Shown here piece after piece: positions 23,706-32,931 of a stretch of DNA of 43,002 bases (positions within the stretch are counted from its first letter, which is position 1; the number at the start of each line of letters is the position of its first letter). Position numbers and translations under genes: made by a program. The notes beneath the pieces were generated by a model. It did no database searches. It was not told the DNA's origin and worked only from the letters and a program-made list of their open reading frames with translations. Origin of the DNA: Gemmatimonadota bacterium (lineage in GTDB: Bacteria; Gemmatimonadota; Gemmatimonadetes; Gemmatimonadales; GWC2-71-9); contig JANYKV010000089.1 of the NCBI GenBank assembly GCA_025358055.1, positions 1-43,002 of the forward strand, written 5' to 3'.

Positions 23706-24308
23706 TCACGCGTTCAAAACCTTACGGATAGCCATTCGCGCCCGATGGAGCTGAGACTTGGACGTTCCGGACGAGATGTCCAACAGCTCCGCGATCTCCT
23801 CGTGGCGAAAACCCTCTACATCGTGGAGCACCAGCACCTCTCGTGCACCGTGCGGTAGAGTGGAGAGCGCCGCTTCGAAGTCCAGGCGCTCGCTCGATCG
23901 GTCGGGCCGATCCGGGTGATGGTTCAGAAAGTCCTCGTCGTCCAGAAACCGCTGCCGATTCGTAATCTTCCCTCGCCGGCTCGCAAGGGCCACGTTGACG
24001 GCGATCCGGTGGACCCAGGTTCCGAAAGCGGAGTCGCCCCGAAAGCTTCCAATCGCGCGCCAGGCTCGGACAAAGGCGTCCTGTGTGGCTTCGTCCGCCT
24101 CGTCGCTTCCTACCATCCGGCGCAGGAGGCTGTGGACCCGTCCCACGTGCCGTCGATACAGCCGCTCGAACGCACGGCTGTCGCCCGCCGCCGCCAAGGC
24201 GACCTCGATGCTCTCATCCTCAGGTATCTCAGCGGTCCCCTGAGCCCGGGTCGACGGGGGCGGGGTGATTGGTCGCAGAACCGGGGCTTCCTTTCCAATG
24301 GCGATCAC
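23706..24308 (-). CDS. ECF-type RNA polymerase sigma factor
   Basis: A sigma-70 family factor of the extracytoplasmic-function group, about 200 residues. Region 2 is visible as RAFERLYRRHVGRVHSLLRR followed by DEADEATQDAFVRAWRAI and the -10 recognition part FGTWVHRIAVN. Region 4 is visible as LSTLPHGAREVLVLHDVEGF, then HEEIAELLDIS and KSQLHRARMAIRK (helix-turn-helix). It is followed by its anti-sigma partner and would direct transcription of the envelope block, possibly including its own promoter. The start is uncertain: GTG 24308 gives a normal length, ATG 24383 would add 25 residues, and neither has a strong ribosome-binding site. Confidence 0.88.
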   Translation of the reverse strand: MIAIGKEAPVLRPITPPPSTRAQGTAEIPEDESIEVALAAAGDSRAFERLYRRHVGRVHSLLRRMVGSDEADEATQDAFVRAWRAIGSFRGDSAFGTWVHRIAVNVALASRRGKITNRQRFLDDEDFLNHHPDRPDRSSERLDFEAALSTLPHGAREVLVLHDVEGFRHEEIAELLDISSGTSKSQLHRARMAIRKVLNA

Positions 24309-24586
24309 AAGGGGTTGGATTGACAGGATGCCTGGAAGGTTGGAATGTAAGCGAACCTCATATGCCCGAAGGGCTTTCCGCATTGCTTCTTGCCTGACTG
24401 CCGGTGCGGGTGCACTTTTGGCCTCGCAACATGCTCCCCCGGATTCACGCTCGGAAAAGTGCGTGTTGCGCGAGTTGTCCACCGGATCCTTAAGGCCGGT
24501 ACGCCGGGGCGGGCACCGGTTCACCCCAGGAGTGCATTGAATTCGCCGGCCCACCCCATGTTACTCGGATTCACGAGGGAGCAAGG

Positions 24587-26485
24587 ATGCACGAATCAAA
24601 CGATGGATGCCGGTCGATAACCCGCATGTTTCGCATTGGTGATAGTCGCGCGGCTGCCGTTGCTGCTTTGGTATTCGCCAGAATATGTACCCTGCCGCTT
24701 GCCGCTCAGCAGTCGGCAATTCCGGCCCCCAGGTTACGGGTAGAGCTCTCGTTCGACCGGGCGGTCAGCGCCAAGCCGCTCGACGGGCGGATGTTGCTCT
24801 TCATCGCGGCCGACGAGTCGGGTCGGCCTTCCCATTTCAGCAGCGACCCCGCCGGAGTCCGGCTCGGAACGCAGATGCCGGAGCCGCGGTTCCTGACGAG
24901 CGATTTCGACAACACCGCGCAGGTGTTTGGGGTCGACGTCGACGGTCTCGCGCCTGGAGCGAAAGTCCGCATCGGCGGCGGGACCCTTGGCTATCCGATC
25001 GAGTCGCTCGGAGGCCTCCCTGCGGGCGACTATTGGATCCAGGGGCTGCTCCATCGGTATGAGACCTTTCACCGAGCCGATGGCAGAGTCGTGAAATTGC
25101 CGATGGACCGAGGCGAGGGACAGCAATGGGCCACTGCGCCGGGCAACCTCTATAGCGCGCCGGTCAAAGTGCACCTCGATCCGGCTCGTGATACCACGGT
25201 CCGCATCGTTCTCGCGAAAGTGAATCCGCCGATCCCTCCGGCGAGGGACACCAAGTACGTCAGACACATTCGCATTCGGAGCGACCGGCTCTCGAAGTTC
25301 TGGGGGCGCGACATCTTCATCGGCGGAATCGTGGTGCTTCCCGAGGGCTGGGATTCGCATCCGGACGTCAAGTATCCGCTTGCCGTGTACCAGGGACACT
25401 TCCAGCCGACCGTGAATGGCTGGCGCGACACGCCACCCGATCCGTCCCTGCCGCCGTATCATCGCGATAGCGTAGTTAAGTACTGTCCGAATGGGCACGA
25501 GGGGAATTGGTGCGCCAAAGTGGGCTATGACCGAGTGTTGGCGGAGTACGAATATGGCTTCTACAAAGAGTGGACTGGTCCCGGATTTCCCCGGGTGATC
25601 ATGCTCACCATTCAGCACCCCAATCCTTACTACGACGACTCCTATGCCGTCAACAGTGAAAACCTGGGCCCCTACGGAGATGCCATCAATTACGAGCTAG
25701 TTCCTGAGGTTGAGCGCCTGTTTCGAGGGATCGGTCAGGGGTGGGCGCGCGCACTCTACGGCGGCTCGACCGGAGGGTGGGAAGTCCTCGCCACGCAGGT
25801 TTTCTACCCCGATGCGTACAACGGCGCCTACACCAGCTGTCCCGATCCGATTGACTTTCACGGATACACAACGGTGAACCTGTATGAGGATGACAACGCC
25901 TACTGGTACGACGGTGGTCCGTTCCGGAAGAGCGAACGGCCGGCGCATCGGGATTTCATGGGGCACGTTCGCGCCACCACCCGGCAGGCCAACCTCCGCG
26001 AATTGGTGCTGGGGACCAAAACCCGAAGCGGCGGTCAGTACGATGTCTGGGAGGCCGTGTTCTCCCCGGTGGGTGAGGATGGGTACCCGAAGCGGATTTG
26101 GGACAAACGGACCGGGGTCATCGACCGATCCGTGGCCGAATATTGGCGTGAGCACTATGACCTCGTGCATATCATGCGGCGGGACTGGCCCACACTCGGG
26201 CCCAAGCTTCGGGGCAAGATCGAGATTTACGCGGGAGCCCACGACAATATTTATCTTACCAATGCGGTGTACTACGCCGAGGACTTTCTGGCCAAGGTGA
26301 CGAATCCGCCCGCCGCTGCCACGGTGATCTACGGGGCAAAGAACGAGCATTGCTTCAGTGGGGACACCACTGCCGCCAATGCCTTCTCGCGATTGACCTA
26401 TCACTCGCGTTTCATCAAAAAGATGGCGGCCCGATGGGTCAAGACCGCCCCAGCCGGAGCGGATACGACGGGCTGGCGTTATTGA
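24587..26485 (+). CDS. Secreted alpha/beta-hydrolase (putative esterase) of unknown substrate
   Basis: A 632-residue protein. The first 200 residues after the signal peptide form a beta-rich domain ([29 protein letters not shown]). The rest is an alpha/beta-hydrolase of the esterase-D kind with nucleophile S394 in YGGSTGGWE, probable acid D553 (AGAHDN) and H588 (NEHC). The oxyanion region and spacing fit. The signal is atypical: start 24587 has GAGGGAG five bases upstream but begins with about 14 polar residues. ATG 24626 ([12 protein letters not shown]) begins nearer the hydrophobic core but has no such site. Cleavage would be near LAAQQ. It precedes hutU by 109 bases on the same strand. Whether they share a transcript is open. 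Confidence 0.7.
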   Translation: MHESNDGCRSITRMFRIGDSRAAAVAALVFARICTLPLAAQQSAIPAPRLRVELSFDRAVSAKPLDGRMLLFIAADESGRPSHFSSDPAGVRLGTQMPEPRFLTSDFDNTAQVFGVDVDGLAPGAKVRIGGGTLGYPIESLGGLPAGDYWIQGLLHRYETFHRADGRVVKLPMDRGEGQQWATAPGNLYSAPVKVHLDPARDTTVRIVLAKVNPPIPPARDTKYVRHIRIRSDRLSKFWGRDIFIGGIVVLPEGWDSHPDVKYPLAVYQGHFQPTVNGWRDTPPDPSLPPYHRDSVVKYCPNGHEGNWCAKVGYDRVLAEYEYGFYKEWTGPGFPRVIMLTIQHPNPYYDDSYAVNSENLGPYGDAINYELVPEVERLFRGIGQGWARALYGGSTGGWEVLATQVFYPDAYNGAYTSCPDPIDFHGYTTVNLYEDDNAYWYDGGPFRKSERPAHRDFMGHVRATTRQANLRELVLGTKTRSGGQYDVWEAVFSPVGEDGYPKRIWDKRTGVIDRSVAEYWREHYDLVHIMRRDWPTLGPKLRGKIEIYAGAHDNIYLTNAVYYAEDFLAKVTNPPAAATVIYGAKNEHCFSGDTTAANAFSRLTYHSRFIKKMAARWVKTAPAGADTTGWRY

Positions 26486-26594
26486 CGCGCCCGGCCGGAG
26501 CGTCCGTGGCTCCGCCGCATGCCGGTGTCTTTCTCGTGGCCGCGAAAGAACAAATATTGACCCAATCATTGGCCTATTCGACGTCAGGATCGCT

Positions 26595-28271
26595 ATGACT
26601 GGAACGCTCACCCCCCTCTCCCCGCGCACGGTGCGGGCACCAACTGGTACGGTCCTGTCGTGTAAGGGCTGGCACCAGGAGGCCGCCCTCCGGATGTTAA
26701 TGAACAATCTCGACCCGGCGGTCGCGGAACGGCCCGATGACCTGATCGTATATGGTGGCAGCGGGAAGGCCGCGCGGAATTGGGCCTGTTTCGAGAAGAT
26801 TGTGGAGACGCTTCGGCGGTTGGAAAATGACGAGACGTTGCTGGTTCAGAGCGGCAAACCGGTCGGAGTGTTCCGGACCCATGACGAGGCGCCACGCGTG
26901 CTGATCGCCAATGCCCATCTGGTTCCGCGCTGGGCGACGTGGGACGAATTCCGCCGGCTGGAACAGCTTGGTCTCACCATGTATGGCCAAATGACGGCCG
27001 GCTCCTGGATCTACATCGGGAGCCAAGGGATCCTCCAGGGGACGTTCGAGACCTTCGCCGAATGCGCTCGGCAGCATTTTGGTGGAACGTTGGCCGGGCG
27101 CTTGGTCGTAACCGGTGGGCTCGGTGGGATGGGCGGTGCCCAACCGCTGGCGGCCACAATGAACGGCGGGGTGGTCCTCGGAGTGGATGTGGATCGCACT
27201 CGAATCGAGCGGCGGGTCGATACCGGCTACTGCGATCGGCTCGTCACCGATTTGGATGAGGCGCTGGCGCTCGTCGCATCCGCCCAGAAGGACCGTCGGG
27301 CCTTGTCGGTGGGGCTGGTCGACAATATAGCGCGGGTGCTGCCCGAGCTGGTGCGGCGAGGAGTGTCGGTCGATGTCGTCACCGACCAGACATCGGCCCA
27401 TGACCTTCGCGTCGGGTATATCCCCCTGGGGCTCGATCTGACGGCCGCGGCGGAACTTCGGGAGCGCGATCCGCAAGGGTACGAAGCTCGCGTGCTGGAT
27501 TCGATGGTGACGCACGTACAGGCAATGCTGGCACTCAAGAAAGCCGGCTCGATTGCGTTCGATTACGGAAACAACCTGCGGGGCCAAGTCGCGGATCATC
27601 GGGGGATGCGAGAGGCCTTCGACATTCCTGGGTTCGTTCCCGAATTCATCCGTCCGCTGTTTTGCCGCGGATCCGGGCCGTTCCGGTGGGCCGCCCTGTC
27701 CGGTGATCCGGCCGACATCGCCGTGACGGACGAAGCGGTGCTCACCACCTTTCCCAACAAGGAGCTGCTCCACCGGTGGATCGAGCACGCTCGGGCGAAG
27801 GTGCACTTTCAAGGATTGCCGGCCCGTATTTGCTGGCTCGAATACGGCGAGCGGGCGGAGATGGGGCTCCGTTTCAATTGGCTGGTGAAGAACGGGAAAG
27901 TACGCGCTCCGATCGTGATCGGCCGGGATCACCTCGATACGGGGAGTGTGGCCTCGCCGAACCGTGAAACCGAGGGTATGAAGGACGGATCGGACGCGAT
28001 CGCGGATTGGCCGCTCCTTAACGCGCTTTTGAATACGGCATGCGGGGCCAGCTGGGTATCCTTGCACCACGGTGGCGGGGTGGGAATTGGTTACTCGATT
28101 CACGCGGGGATGGTCGCCGTCGCGGATGGTACCGACTCCGGCGATCGCCGACTCCAGCGTGTTCTGACGGCCGATCCTGGTACCGGAGTGATGCGGCATG
28201 CCGATGCGGGCTATGAAAGCGCGATCGAAACCGCGCACGAGCGGGGCCTGGATCTGCCGATGATCCCATAA
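26595..28271 (+). CDS. hutU: Urocanate hydratase
   Basis: Converts urocanate to imidazolonepropionate, the second step of histidine degradation, using a tightly bound NAD+. The 558-residue protein has the family's normal length and signatures: [47 protein letters not shown] (NAD-binding), C413 in [11 protein letters not shown] matching the conserved active-site cysteine, and the C-terminal [16 protein letters not shown]. It is cytosolic. AGGA six bases before ATG 26595 supports the start. hutI follows after 96 bases. No histidine ammonia-lyase (hutH) or formiminoglutamate hydrolase gene is in this window. Confidence 0.97.
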   Translation: MTGTLTPLSPRTVRAPTGTVLSCKGWHQEAALRMLMNNLDPAVAERPDDLIVYGGSGKAARNWACFEKIVETLRRLENDETLLVQSGKPVGVFRTHDEAPRVLIANAHLVPRWATWDEFRRLEQLGLTMYGQMTAGSWIYIGSQGILQGTFETFAECARQHFGGTLAGRLVVTGGLGGMGGAQPLAATMNGGVVLGVDVDRTRIERRVDTGYCDRLVTDLDEALALVASAQKDRRALSVGLVDNIARVLPELVRRGVSVDVVTDQTSAHDLRVGYIPLGLDLTAAAELRERDPQGYEARVLDSMVTHVQAMLALKKAGSIAFDYGNNLRGQVADHRGMREAFDIPGFVPEFIRPLFCRGSGPFRWAALSGDPADIAVTDEAVLTTFPNKELLHRWIEHARAKVHFQGLPARICWLEYGERAEMGLRFNWLVKNGKVRAPIVIGRDHLDTGSVASPNRETEGMKDGSDAIADWPLLNALLNTACGASWVSLHHGGGVGIGYSIHAGMVAVADGTDSGDRRLQRVLTADPGTGVMRHADAGYESAIETAHERGLDLPMIP

Positions 28272-28282
28272 CTGTGGTAGAG

Positions 28283-28329
28283 GCCGGATCGTAGGCGCCG
28301 GATGTAAGGGCCGGATGTATCCGGCCCTT
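28283..28329 (+). repeat. Three GCCGGAT repeats ending in a perfect 11-bp hairpin between hutU and hutI
   Basis: Copies of GCCGGAT(C)GTA lie at 28283, 28297 and 28310. The last is part of AAGGGCCGGAT-GT-ATCCGGCCCTT (28306-28329), a perfect palindrome with a two-base loop. There is no T-tract. It may be a REP-like dispersed palindrome or an element that alters the hutU/hutI mRNA ratio. Confidence 0.6.
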
Positions 28330-28367
28330 CGCTAGCCATAGCCTGTCTTCTTTGGGACAAAACGCCC

Positions 28368-29609
28368 ATGCCTGTGTTGCGCAACATTGGATTCCTCGCG
28401 CGCTGTCTTCCCGAAGGGGCGCAAGCCGACATCCACCCGATCCGAAATGCGGCTCTGGCCTGGGAGGGCAAGACGATCGCTTGGATTGGGCCGGAGGTCG
28501 ACCTCCCGTCGGAATTTCAGGCGTGGGCGACCGAGGATGCCGAGGGACGTCTGGTCGTACCTGGGCTCGTCGACTGCCACACGCATCTGGCCTTCGGGGG
28601 ATGGCGGAGCGACGAATTCGAAGCGCGATTGTTAGGGAAGAGTTATCTCGAGATTGCGGCCGCGGGCGGCGGCATCGCCTCCACCGTGCGCCATACTCGC
28701 GAAGCAACGCGTGACGCATTGCTCGAGCGGTGTCGCGGTTTTCTCGTCGGCATGGCTCGGTTGGGCGTGACGACGGTGGAATGCAAAAGTGGGTACGGTC
28801 TGTCGGTCGAGCGCGAGCTCGTGCTGCTGGAGGTTTACGCCGAGTTGGCCCGAACCGAGCGGATGGGCATCGTTTCGACTCTGCTCGGGGCGCACATCGT
28901 GCCGCCCGAATATCGAGATCGCCGAACCGCGTACGTGGACCTTCTTGTCGACGAACTCATCCCGGCCGTGGCGCGCGCGAGGTTAGCGCAGTTCTGCGAT
29001 GTGTTTGTAGAGCAATCGGCGTTCAGCGTCGCCGAAGCGCGGCGGATCCTCCTGGCGGGCAAAGCCGTCGGGCTCCGACCCAAGCTGCACGCGGATCAAC
29101 TGTCCGACGGCGGGGGAGCCCTCCTCGCGGCCGAAGTTGGTGCGGCCTCGGCGGACCACCTCGAATACATCTCGGACTCGGGGATCGCGGCGATGGCGCG
29201 GGCCGGTGTGGTGGCCGTGAGTCTCCCGCTCGCATCCGTATATCTCGGACAGCCACCCCTTCGAGCCCGCCGATTGATCGATGCCGGCGTCGCGGTCGGG
29301 GTGGCGACCGATTTCAATCCGGGGTCTGCCCCGAGCTACGATCTCCACCTCGCGCTGTTTCTCGCCTGCACGCTTGAGCGCATGACACCGGCCGAGGTAC
29401 TGAAGGGCGCCACGATCATCGCGGCTCGTGCGCTCGGCCTCGAGGATTCGGCGGGTTGTCTTGCCGCGCGTCGTGCGGCTGATTTCGCCGTGATTGACGC
29501 GCCGGACCCCACGTTTTGGATGTATCACTTTCGACCCGAGACCTGCCTCCGCACCGTCCGCCAGGGCGAGACTGTCTGGTTTCGGGGCCGGTCTCCGTCC
29601 TGCGCCTAG
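28368..29609 (+). CDS. hutI: Imidazolonepropionase
   Basis: Hydrolyses imidazolonepropionate to N-formimino-L-glutamate, the third step of histidine degradation. It is a metal-dependent amidohydrolase of 413 residues. The metal-binding H71-x-H73 is in GLVDCHTHLAFGG, followed by ARLLGKSYLEIAAAGGGI, the typical HutI signature. KLHADQLSDGGG carries another ligand and ATDFNPGSAPS the conserved Asp. Both length and motif order are normal. The ATG at 28368 has only a weak ribosome-binding site, so it may depend on coupling to or readthrough from hutU. Confidence 0.96.
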   Translation: MPVLRNIGFLARCLPEGAQADIHPIRNAALAWEGKTIAWIGPEVDLPSEFQAWATEDAEGRLVVPGLVDCHTHLAFGGWRSDEFEARLLGKSYLEIAAAGGGIASTVRHTREATRDALLERCRGFLVGMARLGVTTVECKSGYGLSVERELVLLEVYAELARTERMGIVSTLLGAHIVPPEYRDRRTAYVDLLVDELIPAVARARLAQFCDVFVEQSAFSVAEARRILLAGKAVGLRPKLHADQLSDGGGALLAAEVGAASADHLEYISDSGIAAMARAGVVAVSLPLASVYLGQPPLRARRLIDAGVAVGVATDFNPGSAPSYDLHLALFLACTLERMTPAEVLKGATIIAARALGLEDSAGCLAARRAADFAVIDAPDPTFWMYHFRPETCLRTVRQGETVWFRGRSPSCA

Positions 29610-29647
29610 TGTCAGTGTGACACGCACGCGATTGCGTTCCCGTGTCA
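29609..29647. promoter_or_regulatory. GTGTCA/TGACAC cluster downstream of hutI, possible operator
   Basis: GTGTCA-GTG-TGACAC is a perfect inverted repeat (29609-29623), and a third GTGTCA lies at 29642-29647. TGTCA-type half-sites are common regulator targets. It is about 270 bases upstream of the possible susC promoter, so it could serve hutI or the SusC/D operon, or be only a weak terminator for hutI. Confidence 0.3.
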
Positions 29648-29991
29648 TTTCGGCATCTGATCGCATGCCGATGCGCATGCTATCTCCTTACCGCGCAGGT
29701 TCTTGGACGCGCGTGTCGCGCGGTGTGGTTGTTGCTCACGTCTCTCTGGTATCGCTGGAAAATCACCGTGTGGTGTCGAAGGGCCGTCCTTTCGGAGATC
29801 GGCGGGGGTGGGCTTGCAGGAATCGTACTTGTGCTGCAATTTGTGCAATCTTTGTAGACACTCCGTTCCGACAATCGGGCCCCGACTGGGGCAATTGGAT
29901 GCTGTATTGGAGCGATCTCTATAGGGCGAGGTCGTCCACGTAGCGTTGTCATGGTTTGAGTCGTAGAACTTCATTAGCCAGAGGAGGTTTA
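29610..29991 (+). other. Non-coding leader of the SusC/SusD operon
   Basis: This 382-base stretch holds no gene I can support. It contains the GTGTCA cluster at its left end, a GCATGC-rich palindromic patch near 29660-29680, a stem (GCCCC-GACT-GGGGC at 29879-29892, with flanking CAAT/ATTG) and a promoter-like sequence beyond it. Its length leaves room for regulator binding. Confidence 0.45.
29895..29923 (+). promoter_or_regulatory. Possible sigma-70-like promoter for susC
   Basis: TTGGAT, 17 bases, TCTATA. The transcript would begin near 29930, about 60 bases before the GTG start. The -10 match is moderate. It abuts the stem-loop at 29872-29897, which could be an operator. Confidence 0.35.
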
Positions 29992-32928
29992 GTGAGTACG
30001 CGTCTCTTCTCCCGTGCGCTCTTGCTCGCGGGGCTCCTTGCCTTGCCGAGTCTTGCTGTCGCTCAAGAACGACAAGTGACCGGCGTCGTCACGAAGTCGG
30101 CCGGCGGGGCCCCAATCGCCGACGCTCTCGTGAACATCAGCGGTGCTCTTCGCGGGCACATCAAGACCACCGCGGAGGGGCGGTACACCATCAGCGTGCC
30201 CAACGCGGCGGTCTCCCTCACGTTCCGCGCCATTGGCTTTCAACGCAAGGAAATCGTGGTTCCGGTCAGCCAGGGCACGGTGAACGTGGCCCTCGATGCC
30301 GATATCTTCAAGTTGGAAGAAGTGGTCGTCACCGGACAGGCGACCGAAGTCTCCCGCCGCAACGCCACCACCTCTGTGTCGTATGTGTCGGGCGATGAAG
30401 TGTCCAAGGTCGCGTCCCCCAACATCGACAACGCGTTGTACGGCAAAATCGCCGGTGTCAACATCCAGTCCAACTCGGGGGCACCAGGCGGCGGTGGCCA
30501 ATTCCAGATCCGGGGCCCGACGACGATTCTCGGTGCGATCGATCCGCTTTATATCGTGGATGGCGTCGCCTACAGCAACGCCCGAATCCTGGGCGGCCGC
30601 GCCTTTATCGACGATGGCGCCTACTCGACCGAGGACGACGCAGTCAACCGGGTTTCCGACATCAATCCGGCCGACATCGCGAGCATCGAGATCCTCAAAG
30701 GTGCCGCGGCCTCTTCGATCTATGGGTCGAAGGCGTCGAATGGTGTAGTGATCATCAACACCATCCGCGGTCAGAACGGCAAGACCCGGGTCAACGTCTC
30801 CCAGCGTCTTGGCACCTCCCGGATGCTCAAAGGGTACGAATCGCGCAAGTTTACGTTGGCCGAGGCGGAGGCGACCTTCGGATCGGCCGTGGACCAATAC
30901 GCGGTCAACGGTCAATTGCCGTATCACAACCTCTATGATCAGGTCTATAGTGACCACGGTCTTTCTTACGAGACGGTGGCCGACGTGAGCGGCGGGAACG
31001 ACAACACGAAATTCTTCCTCTCGGGTACCTGGAAACACGATGAGGGGATCGAGACGGGCACCGGGTTTGGTCGACAAGGGGTGCGGCTCAACCTCGACCA
31101 GCGCTTGAGCCCCAAGGTCGACGTGAAGGTGAGTACCGTCTTCAATCGATCGCTCGTGCAGCGCGGCTGGGACAACAACTGCAACAATTACGGATGCGCT
31201 GGGTATGCGATGGCCTACATCCCGGGCTTCGTCAATCTCGAACCGAACGCGGATGGATCGTTTCCGCTCGGGGCCGTCGGCCCGCTGGCGAACCCACTGC
31301 AAACCAGCGCGCTGGCGAAAAACGCGACGGAAACCTACCGATTCACCGGTGGCGCGACCCTGAACTATCAGGCGTACTCCTCCGACCGCTCGAGCCTGCG
31401 GCTGATTGCGGCCGGTGGTGCCGACTATTTCAATCAGAACGACAATTTGTATGCCCCACCCGATTTGTTCTGGGAAGCGCACCGCACCCTTCCGGGGGTC
31501 GCCTCCAACCAGGACGGAACCAGCCGGCAGGTCAATTGGAACCTGAATGGGGTACACACTTACCGAACGACGAATGGATTCCAAGCGACCACGTCCTTCG
31601 GCGCCCAGTACGAAGACCGCCAGCTCCATACGACGCGAATCACCACCAGCAACCTCATCCCGGGCCAGTCGCACGTGGATGCCGGGACGAATGACTTCCC
31701 GAACGAAAACTTCTTGCACGAGCGCACGGTGGCCTTCTATGGGCAGGAAGAGCTATTGCTGTTCAACGATCGGCTCACGCTCGCGGGAGGCCTCCGCGCG
31801 GAACGAAGTAGTGTCAACGGCAATACTGAGACGTACTACTTCTTCCCGAAGGTGTCGGGCGCGTATCGCTTTCCAAACGTGCTCGGTCAAGGCAGCGAGG
31901 TGAAGCTGCGCTTGGCGTACGGACAAACCGGCAACCAGCCCCTCTTCGGCCAGAAATTCACCGTGCTCAATACGCCGAAGTTCGGGGGTCAGAATGGCTT
32001 CACGGTCTCCCCTGATGGCGGCTCGCCGGTCATCCGGCCCGAGACCAAGACCGAGTATGAAGGTGGGCTGGAGGGAACTCTCTGGCACGGCCGCGCAACG
32101 TTCGACCTGACGGGCTACAGCTACAAGATGACAAACCTCCTGTTGCAACGCGTTCCGGCGCCCTCGTCGGGTTTCAACAGCCAGGCGTTCAACGGCGGCT
32201 CGTTTAGGGTGCAGGGGATCGAGGTGGCGTTGGGGGTGACTCCCATTCAAAAGCGCGACCTGAGCTGGGTCTCCAACCTCACGTTCACCACGCTCCGAAC
32301 CAAGATGCTCACGCTTGAGGTGCCCCCCTTTGAACCCCCGCTTTCGGGGTACGGCTTGGGTGACACGTACATCGAAGTGGGCCAGCCGCTTACGCGTCTC
32401 TACGGCACCATGTACGGCCCGGATGGCACTTCCGTCATTCAAGGCACCATCGGCAATACGAACCCGGATTTCCGGCTCGGCTTCGTCAACAACGTCAATG
32501 TCAAAGCAGTGAACTTCAGCATGGTTTGGGATTGGCAGCAAGGCGGGAGCGTCGAGAATCTGACGCGGTTTCTCTACGACGACGGGAAGAACTCGGCAGA
32601 TTATGGTTCCGCCGCCTGGCAAAAACGCATCAAGAATGCCTTTCAGAACGGCGTGTTCACGGACTTTATCGAGAAGGCCACTTTCCTGAAGCTGCGGGAG
32701 CTGTCGATCGGTGTCAGCTTGCCGAAGAAGTGGGTGAGCGCGCTGGGTTGGGGCGTCGATAACGCCCGGGTGACCTTGACTGGAAGGAATCTCCTGATGT
32801 TCGCCCCCTACAGCGGGCTCGATCCGGAGGTCTCCGCCGTCGGCGCGGCCTCGATCCGCAGCAACATCGATATCACTCCGTATCCGCCGAGCCGGAGTTT
32901 CTACTTCAACATCTCCGTGGGGTTCTGA
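29992..32928 (+). CDS. susC: SusC/RagA-type TonB-linked outer-membrane receptor
   Basis: Outer-membrane transporter that, with a SusD lipoprotein lid, takes up a polymer or oligomer by TonB energy. The 978-residue product has a signal peptide (ending near AVAQE), a CarboxypepD_reg-like domain (about 24-105: GVVTKSAGG, AEGRYTISVP), a plug domain (about 115-240: GKIAGVNIQSNSGAPGGGGQFQIRG, DPLYIVDGVAYSN) and a long beta-barrel ending FYFNISVGF. The start is the GTG at 29992 because GAGGAGG ends four bases upstream. Upstream codons (a TTG at 29956) are unlikely. No glycoside hydrolase or peptidase gene lies in the operon to reveal the substrate. The SusD gene follows three bases later. Confidence 0.95.
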   Translation: MSTRLFSRALLLAGLLALPSLAVAQERQVTGVVTKSAGGAPIADALVNISGALRGHIKTTAEGRYTISVPNAAVSLTFRAIGFQRKEIVVPVSQGTVNVALDADIFKLEEVVVTGQATEVSRRNATTSVSYVSGDEVSKVASPNIDNALYGKIAGVNIQSNSGAPGGGGQFQIRGPTTILGAIDPLYIVDGVAYSNARILGGRAFIDDGAYSTEDDAVNRVSDINPADIASIEILKGAAASSIYGSKASNGVVIINTIRGQNGKTRVNVSQRLGTSRMLKGYESRKFTLAEAEATFGSAVDQYAVNGQLPYHNLYDQVYSDHGLSYETVADVSGGNDNTKFFLSGTWKHDEGIETGTGFGRQGVRLNLDQRLSPKVDVKVSTVFNRSLVQRGWDNNCNNYGCAGYAMAYIPGFVNLEPNADGSFPLGAVGPLANPLQTSALAKNATETYRFTGGATLNYQAYSSDRSSLRLIAAGGADYFNQNDNLYAPPDLFWEAHRTLPGVASNQDGTSRQVNWNLNGVHTYRTTNGFQATTSFGAQYEDRQLHTTRITTSNLIPGQSHVDAGTNDFPNENFLHERTVAFYGQEELLLFNDRLTLAGGLRAERSSVNGNTETYYFFPKVSGAYRFPNVLGQGSEVKLRLAYGQTGNQPLFGQKFTVLNTPKFGGQNGFTVSPDGGSPVIRPETKTEYEGGLEGTLWHGRATFDLTGYSYKMTNLLLQRVPAPSSGFNSQAFNGGSFRVQGIEVALGVTPIQKRDLSWVSNLTFTTLRTKMLTLEVPPFEPPLSGYGLGDTYIEVGQPLTRLYGTMYGPDGTSVIQGTIGNTNPDFRLGFVNNVNVKAVNFSMVWDWQQGGSVENLTRFLYDDGKNSADYGSAAWQKRIKNAFQNGVFTDFIEKATFLKLRELSIGVSLPKKWVSALGWGVDNARVTLTGRNLLMFAPYSGLDPEVSAVGAASIRSNIDITPYPPSRSFYFNISVGF

Positions 32929-32931
32929 CCC

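Noticed and set aside
26697..28238. Long minus-strand frame opposite hutU
   Set aside because: hutU is complete and unmistakable; the opposite frame shows no motif.
29989..31719. A 576-residue minus-strand open frame opposite susC
   Set aside because: Complete overlap with a clear SusC gene; codon-shadow composition.
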